NCBI RefSeq assembly: GCF_029269825.1 | Contig: NZ_JARJHU010000002.1 | Span: 172,770 to 236,769 of the forward strand | Reading direction: 5' to 3' | Source: Pedobacter sp. JY14-1 | GTDB lineage: Bacteria > Bacteroidota > Bacteroidia > Sphingobacteriales > Sphingobacteriaceae | Length of the DNA stretch: 64,000 nucleotides | Shown: positions 48,124 through 56,817 of the stretch, in pieces | Layout of the letters: the number at the start of each line of letters is the position of its first letter | How positions within the stretch are numbered: the first letter of the stretch is position 1 | Program-made: the position numbers and the translations under genes | The notes under the pieces: model-generated | The model's input: only the letters and a program-made list of their open reading frames with translations | The model's database searches: none | Told to the model about the DNA's origin: nothing

Positions 48124-50562
48124 ATGAAACCTCATGTATACCTTTTCCTGCTGGCTGTTATATTCCCTTTCATCGGGATGGGCCAGGGCATGCAGCAAAT
48201 GAACGCCGCAGAAATCAAACAAGGCCTGGAAGCATTAGAGGTAACGGGCAGTGTGCTGTATGTCGCCGCCCATCCTGACGATGAAAATACCCGCCTCCTG
48301 GCCTGGCTCGCTAAAGAAAAGAAAGTACGGACAGGCTACCTTTCCCTTACCCGGGGCGATGGCGGCCAGAACCTGATCGGTAACGAACAGGCAGAGTTGC
48401 TCGGACTCATCCGTACCCAGGAACTGCTCGCGGCCAGACGTACCGATGGTGCCGAGCAATTCTTTACCCGCGCCAACGACTTCGGTTTTTCCAAGAACCC
48501 GGAAGAGGCCTTCAGGATCTGGGATAAACAGAAGATATTGGCCGATGTAGTATGGACCATCCGGAAATTCCAACCCGATATCATCATTACCCGCTTCCCT
48601 GAAGATGCCCGTGCCGGCCACGGACATCACTCAGGTTCAGCAATACTTGCGCATGAAGCCTTTAAGGCAGCCGCAGACCCAAAACAGTTCCCTGATCAGC
48701 TGAAATACGTAAAACCCTGGAAAGTAAAACGCATCCTGTGGAACACTTTTAACTTCGGAGGAAACAACACCACCTCGGACGACCAGCTGAAGCTCGACGT
48801 GGGAAGTTACAATGCCCTGCTCGGAAAAAGCTATGGCGAAATTGCTGCCGAAAGCCGCTCCAACCACCGCAGTCAGGGTTTTGGTTCCGCACGGCAGCGG
48901 GGTTCCGGACTGGAATTTTTTGCTGCTGTTGACGGCGAGCCCGCAAAATCAGATATTTTCGAAGGTATCGATTTCAGCCTTGGCCGCAATCCCGGCTATA
49001 CAGCGGTTAAAAACCTGCTTGCCGAGATCAACAGCGAATATCAGGTGTCAGACCCCTCAAAGTCTGTTGCAAAATTGCTACAGCTCAAGGAACTTACCAA
49101 AGATAAAGCCTTCAAGCATAGCCTGCTTGACGACCTGATCCTGGCCTGCGCAGGCATCTGGCTGGAAAGTGCCGCCGGCAGCCCATCTTTCGCGCTCGGT
49201 CAACCCGTCAATGTCAGGGTCCAGGCGATAGCCAGGGTCAGCCCCGGCTTTTCCTATCCCATCAACGTTACCGAGACGAATACCGGTGCCTCGTTCAACC
49301 TTAAGCCCAACCAGTTTTATGCCCAGGACAAGCAACTGGCAGCATCGAATGCATCAGTGACACAACCTTACTGGCTGGAAAAGGAACATGGTGCGGGCAC
49401 CTATGTCGTCGAAGATCAGCAAAAGATCGGCTTGCCGGAAACCCCTGTCGGGCTCAGCGGAAACTTTAAAGTCAGCATCGGCGGCCAGGTAATCGAAAAG
49501 GAATTGCCCGTTGTGTTCAAATATACCGACCAGGTAAGGGGAGAAGTCTACCAGCCGCTGGTCATCGCCCCGCCGGTTACCGCCACACTTGCTGATAAGG
49601 CCTTTGTGTTCAACGGTACAGAAACCAGGAAAATCAGTGTGGCGCTCAAATCCTTTGCCGGGAAAGCTACCGGCACCGTACAGCTGGCGTTGCCCCAGGG
49701 CTGGAAATCCAATCCTGAAAAAATAAGCTTTAGTATGACAGAAAAGGGTGAACTCCATATGGCAGAATTCCTGGTTACCTCATCCGGAAGCATTACCTCA
49801 GGAACCTTGCAGGTGAGTGTTTCCACCGATGGTAAAGCATTTCGCCAGGGGCTCCACGTCATTAGCTACGAACACATTCCTGTGCAAACCCTTTTTCCGC
49901 TCGCTAAAGCCGATGTACACCGCATAGACCTCAAACTGGCAGGCAAACGAATAGGCTATATCAATGGCGCAGGCGATCTTGTTGCCGCATCACTGAAGCA
50001 GATCGGTTACGAAGTCACGAACCTCAGTCCTGCTCAGGCCATCAGCAATGACCTGTCCGGTTTCGACGCCATCGTTACCGGCGTGCGCCTCTATAATGTC
50101 AGCGATCAACTGGCTGAGATGCAGCCCAGGCTCATGAAATATGTGGAAGATGGGGGAAACCTCGTTGTGCAGTACAACGTAAATGGTCCACTGAGGATTG
50201 ACGAACTCGGTCCGTATCCTTTCAGCCTCTCCCGCGACAGGGTAACTGAAGAAGATGCCAAAGTCACGTTTTTAGTACCAAAGGACCCTGTCCTGAATTA
50301 CCCGAACCAGATCAGCAGCAAAGACTTTGACGGCTGGGTGCAGGAGCGCGGCCTCTACTTCGTTGGCAACATGGACCAGAAATATACCCCGGTGCTGAGT
50401 ATGAACGATACCGGTGAATCCGCAAAGAACGGTGCACTCATTGTAGCCGGTTTCGGCAAAGGACGCTATGTATATACCGGTATCTCCTTCTTCCGTCAGC
50501 TCCCTGCAGGTGTGCCCGGCGCTTTCCGCCTGTTCGTTAACCTGTTATCCCGGCCCAAATGA
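48124..50562 (+). CDS. Large PIG-L family deacetylase with C-terminal glutamine amidotransferase-like domain
   Basis: 812 residues with a signal peptide (about 1-20). PIG-L/LmbE domain about 35-280: AHPDDE near 49-54 and HGHHSG with the metal His pair near 161-164. Two beta-sandwich regions follow (about 350-590). The end (600-800) is a Rossmann-like domain, GYINGAGDLVAASLKQIGYEV, similar to GATase1-like modules. The family removes N-acetyl groups from sugars, so a glycan or muropeptide-type substrate is likely. It is the first gene of a three-gene operon with a microprotein and a symporter. Confidence 0.88.
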   Translation: MKPHVYLFLLAVIFPFIGMGQGMQQMNAAEIKQGLEALEVTGSVLYVAAHPDDENTRLLAWLAKEKKVRTGYLSLTRGDGGQNLIGNEQAELLGLIRTQELLAARRTDGAEQFFTRANDFGFSKNPEEAFRIWDKQKILADVVWTIRKFQPDIIITRFPEDARAGHGHHSGSAILAHEAFKAAADPKQFPDQLKYVKPWKVKRILWNTFNFGGNNTTSDDQLKLDVGSYNALLGKSYGEIAAESRSNHRSQGFGSARQRGSGLEFFAAVDGEPAKSDIFEGIDFSLGRNPGYTAVKNLLAEINSEYQVSDPSKSVAKLLQLKELTKDKAFKHSLLDDLILACAGIWLESAAGSPSFALGQPVNVRVQAIARVSPGFSYPINVTETNTGASFNLKPNQFYAQDKQLAASNASVTQPYWLEKEHGAGTYVVEDQQKIGLPETPVGLSGNFKVSIGGQVIEKELPVVFKYTDQVRGEVYQPLVIAPPVTATLADKAFVFNGTETRKISVALKSFAGKATGTVQLALPQGWKSNPEKISFSMTEKGELHMAEFLVTSSGSITSGTLQVSVSTDGKAFRQGLHVISYEHIPVQTLFPLAKADVHRIDLKLAGKRIGYINGAGDLVAASLKQIGYEVTNLSPAQAISNDLSGFDAIVTGVRLYNVSDQLAEMQPRLMKYVEDGGNLVVQYNVNGPLRIDELGPYPFSLSRDRVTEEDAKVTFLVPKDPVLNYPNQISSKDFDGWVQERGLYFVGNMDQKYTPVLSMNDTGESAKNGALIVAGFGKGRYVYTGISFFRQLPAGVPGAFRLFVNLLSRPK

Positions 50563-50648
50563 GCTATAAGTACTTTTATCGCCTGTTGATCGGCTGGCTC
50601 ATCCTGCTTATCCTTTTGTTTTACGCATTTACCCGCTATTTCGCATGA
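50559..50648 (+). CDS. 29-residue membrane microprotein
   Basis: The ORF reads MSYKYFYRLLIGWLILLILL and ends YAFTRYFA. It has one membrane helix flanked by Lys/Arg at the N-terminus (about residues 8-23). Its ATG overlaps the deacetylase stop by 4 bp (50559-50562), and its TGA overlaps the symporter ATG by 4 bp (50645-50648), so it fills the gap between two coupled genes without a spare base. Small partners of sodium:solute symporters are known from other families (e.g. YhdT with PanF), which suggests a subunit role, by inference only. Confidence 0.6.
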   Translation: MSYKYFYRLLIGWLILLILLFYAFTRYFA

Positions 50649-52351
50649 GCAGCTTAGACTGGGCCATACTGCTGCTTACCCTGGTGGTTATCATCGTCTA
50701 CGGGGTTTACAAAAGCCGGGGCGAAAAGGATATCCACGGATATCTGCTCGGCAGCCAGTCCCTTCCCTGGTACCATGTCTGCCTATCGGTAATGGCTACC
50801 CAGGCCAGTGCCATCACCTTTTTGTCTGCACCCGGGCTGGCGTATTCGTCCGGCATGAGCTTCGTGCAGTTCTACTTTGGCGTACCCCTCGCCATGATCG
50901 TTCTGTGTATCACATTCGTACCCATATTTCACCGGCTCAAGGTCTATACGGCATACGAATACCTCGAACAACGCTTCGACGTGAAAACCAGGGCGCTTAC
51001 CGCCTTTCTTTTCTTAATACAGCGCGGACTGTCCACTGGCATTACTATTTATGCACCTTCGATCATCCTGTCTACCATCCTCAACATCAACACTACCTAT
51101 ACTACGCTGTTCATCGGTTGCCTGGTCGTTTTTTACACCGTTTACGGGGGGACAAAAGCTGTTTCCTATACCCAGATGCTGCAAATGAGCATTATTTTCT
51201 GCGGGCTCTTCGCCGCGGGCGCTATGGTTGTACACCTTCTTCCTGCCGATATTGGTTTCGTAAAAGCCATTAGTATCGCCGGAAAAATGGGCAGAACCAA
51301 CGCCATAGACCTGACTTTCGACCTGAACAACAAGTACACGCTCTGGACCGGGCTCTTAGGGGGATTTTTCCTGCAACTGTCTTATTTCGGCACCGATCAG
51401 AGCCAGGTAGGCCGTTATCTTTCCGGCGCCTCGACAGACCAAAGCAGACTTGGTTTACTCATGAATGGCCTTGTCAAAATTCCCATGCAATTTCTTATCC
51501 TGCTCATCGGCATCCTGGTCTTTGCATTTTATCAGTATAATAAGCCTCCCGTTTTTTTTAATAGCTTCGAACTGAACAAACTCGAAAAGAGCAGGTACAA
51601 ACCTCAGCTCGATCAGCTCAAACTGCAATATGAACACATCCATGAAGAAAAGGAAAGCGCCGTAAACCGTATGAGCAAAGCGTTGGATGCAAATGACACC
51701 GCACAGATCAGTGCAGGGAGATCTGCACTGCAGCTTGCAGACCAGCGGGAGAAGACCGTTAAAAAACAGGTAACCGACCTGATGCTGGAAAACGATAAGC
51801 ATGCCAACACTGATGACAATAATTATATTTTCCTCAGTTTTGTTACCCAATATCTGCCCAAAGGACTGGTGGGCCTGCTCATCGCTATTATTTTCCTGGC
51901 CTCCATGGGTTCTACCGCAAGTGCGCTCAATTCCCTGGCCTCCACCACCGTAATAGATATTTATAAACGATTTGTACATAAGGATGGTTCTGACATGCGG
52001 TATCTGCAAGCCTCAAGGCTCGCCACCGTCTTCTGGGGCGTCGTTTGTATCATCATGGCGCTCTATGCCGGGAAGATCGGTAACCTGCTGGAAGCAGTTA
52101 ATATCCTCGGCTCCTATATTTATGGTACTATCCTCGGCGTGTTCCTTGTTGCCTTTTATATCAAACAGATAGGGGCAAGGGCCGTTTTTACCGGTGCGAT
52201 TCTCACCCAGCTGGTAGTTACCGCGCTGGGCTGGCATGAAGTTGTCGCCTACCTCTGGCTTAATGTCATCGGCTGCGCACTGGTGATCTTGTTTTCACTT
52301 GCTGCAGAATTGTTCTTACATAAAAAAACCGGTACAAGACCGGTTTCATAA
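50645..52351 (+). CDS. Sodium:solute symporter with a coiled insert
   Basis: 568 residues, SSS family. Opens with VIIVYGVYKSRGEKDIHGYLLG and carries the LSAPGLAYSSG and GTDQSQVGRYLSG motifs, with about 13 helices. Between helices 8 and 9, about residues 300-395, is a charged helical segment (FELNKLEKSRYKPQLDQLKL to EKTVKKQVTDLML) that ordinary members lack or have shorter. The substrate is probably the sugar or amine released by the deacetylase encoded upstream (inference). The last codons overlap the hairpin that terminates the opposite gene. Confidence 0.88.
   Translation: MSSLDWAILLLTLVVIIVYGVYKSRGEKDIHGYLLGSQSLPWYHVCLSVMATQASAITFLSAPGLAYSSGMSFVQFYFGVPLAMIVLCITFVPIFHRLKVYTAYEYLEQRFDVKTRALTAFLFLIQRGLSTGITIYAPSIILSTILNINTTYTTLFIGCLVVFYTVYGGTKAVSYTQMLQMSIIFCGLFAAGAMVVHLLPADIGFVKAISIAGKMGRTNAIDLTFDLNNKYTLWTGLLGGFFLQLSYFGTDQSQVGRYLSGASTDQSRLGLLMNGLVKIPMQFLILLIGILVFAFYQYNKPPVFFNSFELNKLEKSRYKPQLDQLKLQYEHIHEEKESAVNRMSKALDANDTAQISAGRSALQLADQREKTVKKQVTDLMLENDKHANTDDNNYIFLSFVTQYLPKGLVGLLIAIIFLASMGSTASALNSLASTTVIDIYKRFVHKDGSDMRYLQASRLATVFWGVVCIIMALYAGKIGNLLEAVNILGSYIYGTILGVFLVAFYIKQIGARAVFTGAILTQLVVTALGWHEVVAYLWLNVIGCALVILFSLAAELFLHKKTGTRPVS
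52322..52346 (-). terminator. Terminator of the DUF2911 gene, inside the symporter coding end
   Basis: On the minus strand an 8-bp stem AAACCGGT/ACCGGTTT with a 5-nt loop runs into seven T. It lies within the last codons of the symporter gene, 27 bp after the DUF2911 stop. Confidence 0.7.
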
Positions 52352-52372
52352 GAATTTCAGGCATGGCCTGCA

Positions 52373-53221
52373 TTATTTCCTGGCTTCATTCAGAACAGCC
52401 GTATTCAGGCGTACATATTCATCGTTCTTCATTTCTGTTGCCAGTTTCAGTCCGGTTTCAGCCGTAGCAGCAGCGCCTTTCTTGTCGCCCATTTTCAACT
52501 GCAGCCGTGCTTTCCACAGTCTTATCCAGGGTGCCTTGGCATCGGCCTGTTCAGCAGCGTTCATCCATTCCAGTGCCTTGTTCAGGTCCTTTCCGTTCTC
52601 AAAATAATATTGTGCAGCCTGAAAATAAGGTTTCTTTTCACCTTTCATCGCTTCGTCAATGCTGGCCATTACCTGCGCATCTACCTCAGTGCTCAGGTTT
52701 GCAGTAACTACTGTATTGTCCCAGACCAGTTGCAGCTTAGCCGTAGTCGGATAAACATCTGTAAACTGGATTGTAAAGGTCTCCGTTTTTTCCCTGGCCT
52801 TTACTGGTTTTACTTTCACGCGCAGTACGTCATCGCTTTCTTTATAGGTATAGGCGCCCCACTCTTTTGAGCCCTTATTGAAGATAATTGTCCATTCATT
52901 TTCTCCAGGTATCGTAAACAGTTCGTATTCCCCTGCGGCAAGTTCTTTTCCCTCTATTTTTACTGGTTCTGTGAACGCGATTGTAGTTGCCGAATTGGCG
53001 CCCGTACGCCAAACCGAACCAAAAGGTTCAAGACCGCCAAAGATCTTTCGGCCCTTTACATTAGGCCTGGAATAGTTTACAGTGATTTTTCCCAGTCCGA
53101 AAGCTTGGGACAGGGTCTGTGCAGTGCTTGGTTGTGGCATTCTTAAGCCTTGTGCATTGGTTTCAGCATGCAGCACCAGTGCCAGTGCCAGCACTGCTAA
53201 GGTTTTGATGGAAGATTTCAT
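52373..53221 (-). CDS. Secreted DUF2911 protein
   Basis: 282 residues with a signal peptide (about 1-23). DUF2911 beta domain about 30-180 with GKITVNYSRPNVKGRKIFG and GANSATTIAFTEPVKIEG. The C-terminal part has TPR-like helices (DLNKALEWMNAAEQADAKAP and KARLQLKMGDKKGAAATAET). The family is frequent in Bacteroidota and of unknown function. Single gene with terminator. Confidence 0.85.
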   Translation of the reverse strand: MKSSIKTLAVLALALVLHAETNAQGLRMPQPSTAQTLSQAFGLGKITVNYSRPNVKGRKIFGGLEPFGSVWRTGANSATTIAFTEPVKIEGKELAAGEYELFTIPGENEWTIIFNKGSKEWGAYTYKESDDVLRVKVKPVKAREKTETFTIQFTDVYPTTAKLQLVWDNTVVTANLSTEVDAQVMASIDEAMKGEKKPYFQAAQYYFENGKDLNKALEWMNAAEQADAKAPWIRLWKARLQLKMGDKKGAAATAETGLKLATEMKNDEYVRLNTAVLNEARK

Positions 53222-53313
53222 CTCAGAGGTTTTTATGGTAATAATCTTGTTTTGTTGCCGCTAAAATAAGGTAATTCCGGTGTAATTTTCCCGCCAATGC
53301 TTAATTTCGTTGC

Positions 53314-55920
53314 ATGGCCAGCTTACGATATTTCCTGCCCTTCCTGTTTCTCCTGCTGTCGGGCTGTAATGCCTTTAAAAAGAGTTCACCGGACATCATA
53401 GATCACACCGGGGGGGCGGTGACCGAGCCGGGAGTGTCTGCCCCGCTTGCCCGCTACCGCAAGGCTATGATCACTAAAATCAGGTACGACCTCCATTTTG
53501 ACATACCCGCAAACCGGGACAGCCAGATACTGGCCAGCGCCTATCTGTCATTTCAACTCCGTCACCGGCCCAAGGGCGACCTGCAACTGGACTTTAAAGA
53601 GGTGCCGGCCAAACTGAAGACGCTGACCGTTAACGGAAAACCGGTTCCGCTGCGGTGCCAGGACGAGCATCTGCTTATCCCTGAAAATCAGCTGGTAAAA
53701 GGTGATAACCGAATAGAGATCAACTTCATTGCCGGCGAGTCCGCACTCAACCGCAACCCGGATTACCTGTATACCTTATTTGTCCCTGACCGGGCGCGTA
53801 CTGTTTTTCCCTGTTTTGACCAGCCCGATCTCAAAGCGGTCTACGCACTCACACTTACCTTACCGGAAGCATGGGACGCCATTGCTAACGCCCGTCTAAA
53901 AGCCACCACATATCCCGCCTCCGGCAGAAAACAATTGCAATATGCCGTATCAGATACCCTAAGTACCTATTTATTTGCCTTCGCAGCAGGCAAATTCCGG
54001 AAAGACAGCCTGCAACTTTCTACGGGAAATGCGGATTTCCTGTTCCGCGAGACTGATACCGCCAAGATCAGGCAAAGTGTCAGGACCATTTTCAACCTCC
54101 ACAAAGATGCCCTGAAATTTATGGAAGAATGGACTGGTATCCCTTATCCCTTTCAGAAGTTCGGCTTCGTCGCGATTCCTGATTTCCAGTTTGGCGGCAT
54201 GGAACATCCCGGAGCCATCCAGTACAAATCCTCCGCCCTTTTTCTCGATGCCGGAGCCACGATGGATCAGCAGAATGCGCGTACCAATGTCATCGCCCAT
54301 GAGACTGCGCATATGTGGTTTGGTGACCTGGTCACGATGAACTGGTTCACAGATGTCTGGATGAAGGAAGTATTTGCCAATTTCATGGCGGATAAAAGTA
54401 CGGAGGCACAAACCGGCCGGGAAATGTTTGATCTGAAATTCCTCACAGACCATTTTCCTGCTGCGTATTCCATAGATCGCACCAGTGGTTCGAACCCGAT
54501 CCGGCAGGAGCTGGCCAACCTGCAGGATGCAGGTACACTTTACGGTAACATCATTTATCACAAGGCTCCCATCATGATGCGGCAACTGGAACGCCTCATG
54601 GGCAAGGAAGCCTTTCAAAGGGGCGTCAGGGAATATTTACGCCGTTTTGCCAATTCCAACGCCTCCTGGCCAGACCTCATCCGGATACTCGACCAGCATT
54701 CCCCGGCAGACCTTGAACAATGGAACAAGGTTTGGGTGAATGAACCTGGTCGGCCGGTCATCGGCTACCAGCTGGATACGGTCAGTGGGAAGATCAGTAA
54801 ACTGCTCGTCACCCAGTCACCAGAGTACGGCCAGAAACGCATCTGGCCACAACTGTTCGAGCTCAGGCTGTTTTACAAAGATCGCAGTAAAGAGCTGACC
54901 ATTAACCTGGACCAGCCACAAGTCGAAGTAACTGAAGCCAGCGGCCTTGAGGTACCGCTTTTTATCCAGTTCAATTCTTCAGGGCAGGGTTACGGACTGT
55001 TTCCTGCAGATGCCCGCATATTACCAGCGCTCTATAGTTTGAAAAGCCCGCTGAACAGGGCTTCCGCCTATATCGGCCTCTACGAAAATATGCTGAACGG
55101 AAGGACCATCCGGCCTGCTGAATTGCTTGACCGGTTCACAGAAGGACTGTCCAGGGAACCCGAAGAACTGAACCTGAAACTCTTAACCGGTTACCTTATC
55201 AATATTTACTGGCAGTTCATCACTGAGCCGGAGCGGAACCAGCGCATGCATACCCTGGAACAAAAACTTTGGGATGCCATGCTGCATCAGAGTAAGCCAA
55301 ACCATAAAAAGCTGCTCTTCCGGGCTTATCAGGACATCTGTATTTCAGCAGGAGCTCAAAAGAAACTTTATGCAATATGGTCCTCCCAGCGAGCCCCTGA
55401 AGGTATGCGGCTTACCGAAGACGACTATACCTCCATCGCTTTTTCGCTGATGTTGCGGAGCTATAAGGATTCCGGCATTGCCGCGAAACAGCGCGACAGA
55501 ATCAGCAACCCGGACCGGCTCAAACGCTTTGACTTTATCTTGCCAGCCCTTTCTGCTGGTGTAGAGCAGCGTGATGCATTTTTCGCAAGTCTCGCTCAAA
55601 AGGCCAACCGGGAAAAGGAAGCCAACGTCGTGACCGCGCTTTACTACCTGCACCATCCTCTAAGACAGGTCAGCTCTATCCGTTATCTGTCCAAAAGCCT
55701 GCAAATGCTCAGCGAAATACAGACCACAGGTGACATCTTCTTTCCTCAGAACTGGCTGCAGACCACACTCAGCTTCTACCATAGCCCCGAAGCCGCGTCC
55801 ATAGTGAATGACTTCCTAAAACAGCATCCCGACTATAATCCTAAGCTCAGGGCAAAACTGTTACAGGCAGCCGACCCTCTTTTCAGGGCCTGCAATCTGT
55901 TAAGTCAGACAGGACTTTAA
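53314..55920 (+). CDS. M1-family aminopeptidase, lipoprotein
   Basis: 868 residues with a lipoprotein signal (LLSGC near 14-18). The zinc site is HETAH near 328-332 and the Glu 18-19 residues later in MKEVFANF; the exopeptidase motif is GGMEHPGAIQ near 297. The N-terminal beta saddle covers 40-240, the catalytic domain 250-480 and the helical C-domain 590-868. It should trim N-terminal residues of peptides at the cell envelope. Convergent with the following gene, overlapping by 4 bp. Confidence 0.92.
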   Translation: MASLRYFLPFLFLLLSGCNAFKKSSPDIIDHTGGAVTEPGVSAPLARYRKAMITKIRYDLHFDIPANRDSQILASAYLSFQLRHRPKGDLQLDFKEVPAKLKTLTVNGKPVPLRCQDEHLLIPENQLVKGDNRIEINFIAGESALNRNPDYLYTLFVPDRARTVFPCFDQPDLKAVYALTLTLPEAWDAIANARLKATTYPASGRKQLQYAVSDTLSTYLFAFAAGKFRKDSLQLSTGNADFLFRETDTAKIRQSVRTIFNLHKDALKFMEEWTGIPYPFQKFGFVAIPDFQFGGMEHPGAIQYKSSALFLDAGATMDQQNARTNVIAHETAHMWFGDLVTMNWFTDVWMKEVFANFMADKSTEAQTGREMFDLKFLTDHFPAAYSIDRTSGSNPIRQELANLQDAGTLYGNIIYHKAPIMMRQLERLMGKEAFQRGVREYLRRFANSNASWPDLIRILDQHSPADLEQWNKVWVNEPGRPVIGYQLDTVSGKISKLLVTQSPEYGQKRIWPQLFELRLFYKDRSKELTINLDQPQVEVTEASGLEVPLFIQFNSSGQGYGLFPADARILPALYSLKSPLNRASAYIGLYENMLNGRTIRPAELLDRFTEGLSREPEELNLKLLTGYLINIYWQFITEPERNQRMHTLEQKLWDAMLHQSKPNHKKLLFRAYQDICISAGAQKKLYAIWSSQRAPEGMRLTEDDYTSIAFSLMLRSYKDSGIAAKQRDRISNPDRLKRFDFILPALSAGVEQRDAFFASLAQKANREKEANVVTALYYLHHPLRQVSSIRYLSKSLQMLSEIQTTGDIFFPQNWLQTTLSFYHSPEAASIVNDFLKQHPDYNPKLRAKLLQAADPLFRACNLLSQTGL

Positions 55921-56714
55921 TCCTTAAGTTCCATATAGGTAATTCTGAACCGTTGTTCCGTTGCTCCTGATTTAACCACCATTTCCCCCGGATAACCGGA
56001 AGCATTGTACGTGTAGCTGTAGCTGACCGCACCGTTTGCAGAGCCAGCTGCCTCAATGCCTAAGGGGTTATTTGGTCCTGGCTTCAGGAAATCATATTTA
56101 CATTCCAGTAAGATCCGTTCCGCCAGTTTGACATTACTGAACAGTCCTTTTCCCGTGTCATATTTCAGTATGCGTTCCTTTGGAGCCCCTTCCGCAGGTC
56201 GCTCTATTATCCTTGTGCAGTTTCCCGCTTCATATTCCATGTCCAGCTGTCGCTCCGGCACATTATTATAATAATACTTCAGGCTTTCCAGCAGCGCTCC
56301 GTTATAGGTGATTGTATAGGTAATCCCTGTGAAAGAACTTACCGTACCCGTCACGCTGAACCGTCGCATCCTGGGGCCAGCCACACTGGCTTTCTGGTAA
56401 TCGACCAGCTCATACTGTTTATCGGAAAGGTATTTCATATAACTTACCGGCAGGCCATCCTTCCAGCCAACTTCTGTACGGTACCCGTCTGAACCTTTAA
56501 TGGTATTTATTTCAGACGTGTTTTCGGTGTATTTCAGCTCGATCTTCAGATTTTTTGACTCCAGCGAAACCGGTAGCAGCAACGCACCCGGTTTTATTTC
56601 TGTCACTGTGTCGTCCTGGGGCTTGCCCTGTATGTTTTCAGTAGTGTTGTCCCTTTTACAGGCTCCGCCAAGGCAAAGGCCGCAAAGCAGAATGGTCTTC
56701 AGTTTGTTCTTCAT
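55917..56714 (-). CDS. Lipoprotein with YD-like repeats, paralog of 16316-17128
   Basis: 265 residues with a lipoprotein signal (LCLGGAC, Cys near 19). Repeated hairpins LKYYYNNVPERQLDMEYEAG and the ending AVSYSYTYNASGYPGEMVV match the layout of the 16316 protein. Function unknown. ATG at 56714 was chosen over the open frame to 56810 because the signal peptide starts there. Divergent from cydA, 103 bp apart. Confidence 0.65.
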   Translation of the reverse strand: MKNKLKTILLCGLCLGGACKRDNTTENIQGKPQDDTVTEIKPGALLLPVSLESKNLKIELKYTENTSEINTIKGSDGYRTEVGWKDGLPVSYMKYLSDKQYELVDYQKASVAGPRMRRFSVTGTVSSFTGITYTITYNGALLESLKYYYNNVPERQLDMEYEAGNCTRIIERPAEGAPKERILKYDTGKGLFSNVKLAERILLECKYDFLKPGPNNPLGIEAAGSANGAVSYSYTYNASGYPGEMVVKSGATEQRFRITYMELKD

Positions 56715-56817
56715 CAGATTAAAGTTTGGTAATGAGATAAACTGTACTGAATCTGCCCTAACTACAACGGAATGGCTGATATTTTTGTTAAATTTACGGC
56801 TCCAATCCAACCCTTCT

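Noticed and set aside
56500..56817. N-terminal extension of CydA
   Set aside because: It would be antisense to the lipoprotein gene 55917-56714, and CydA starts normally at 56818.
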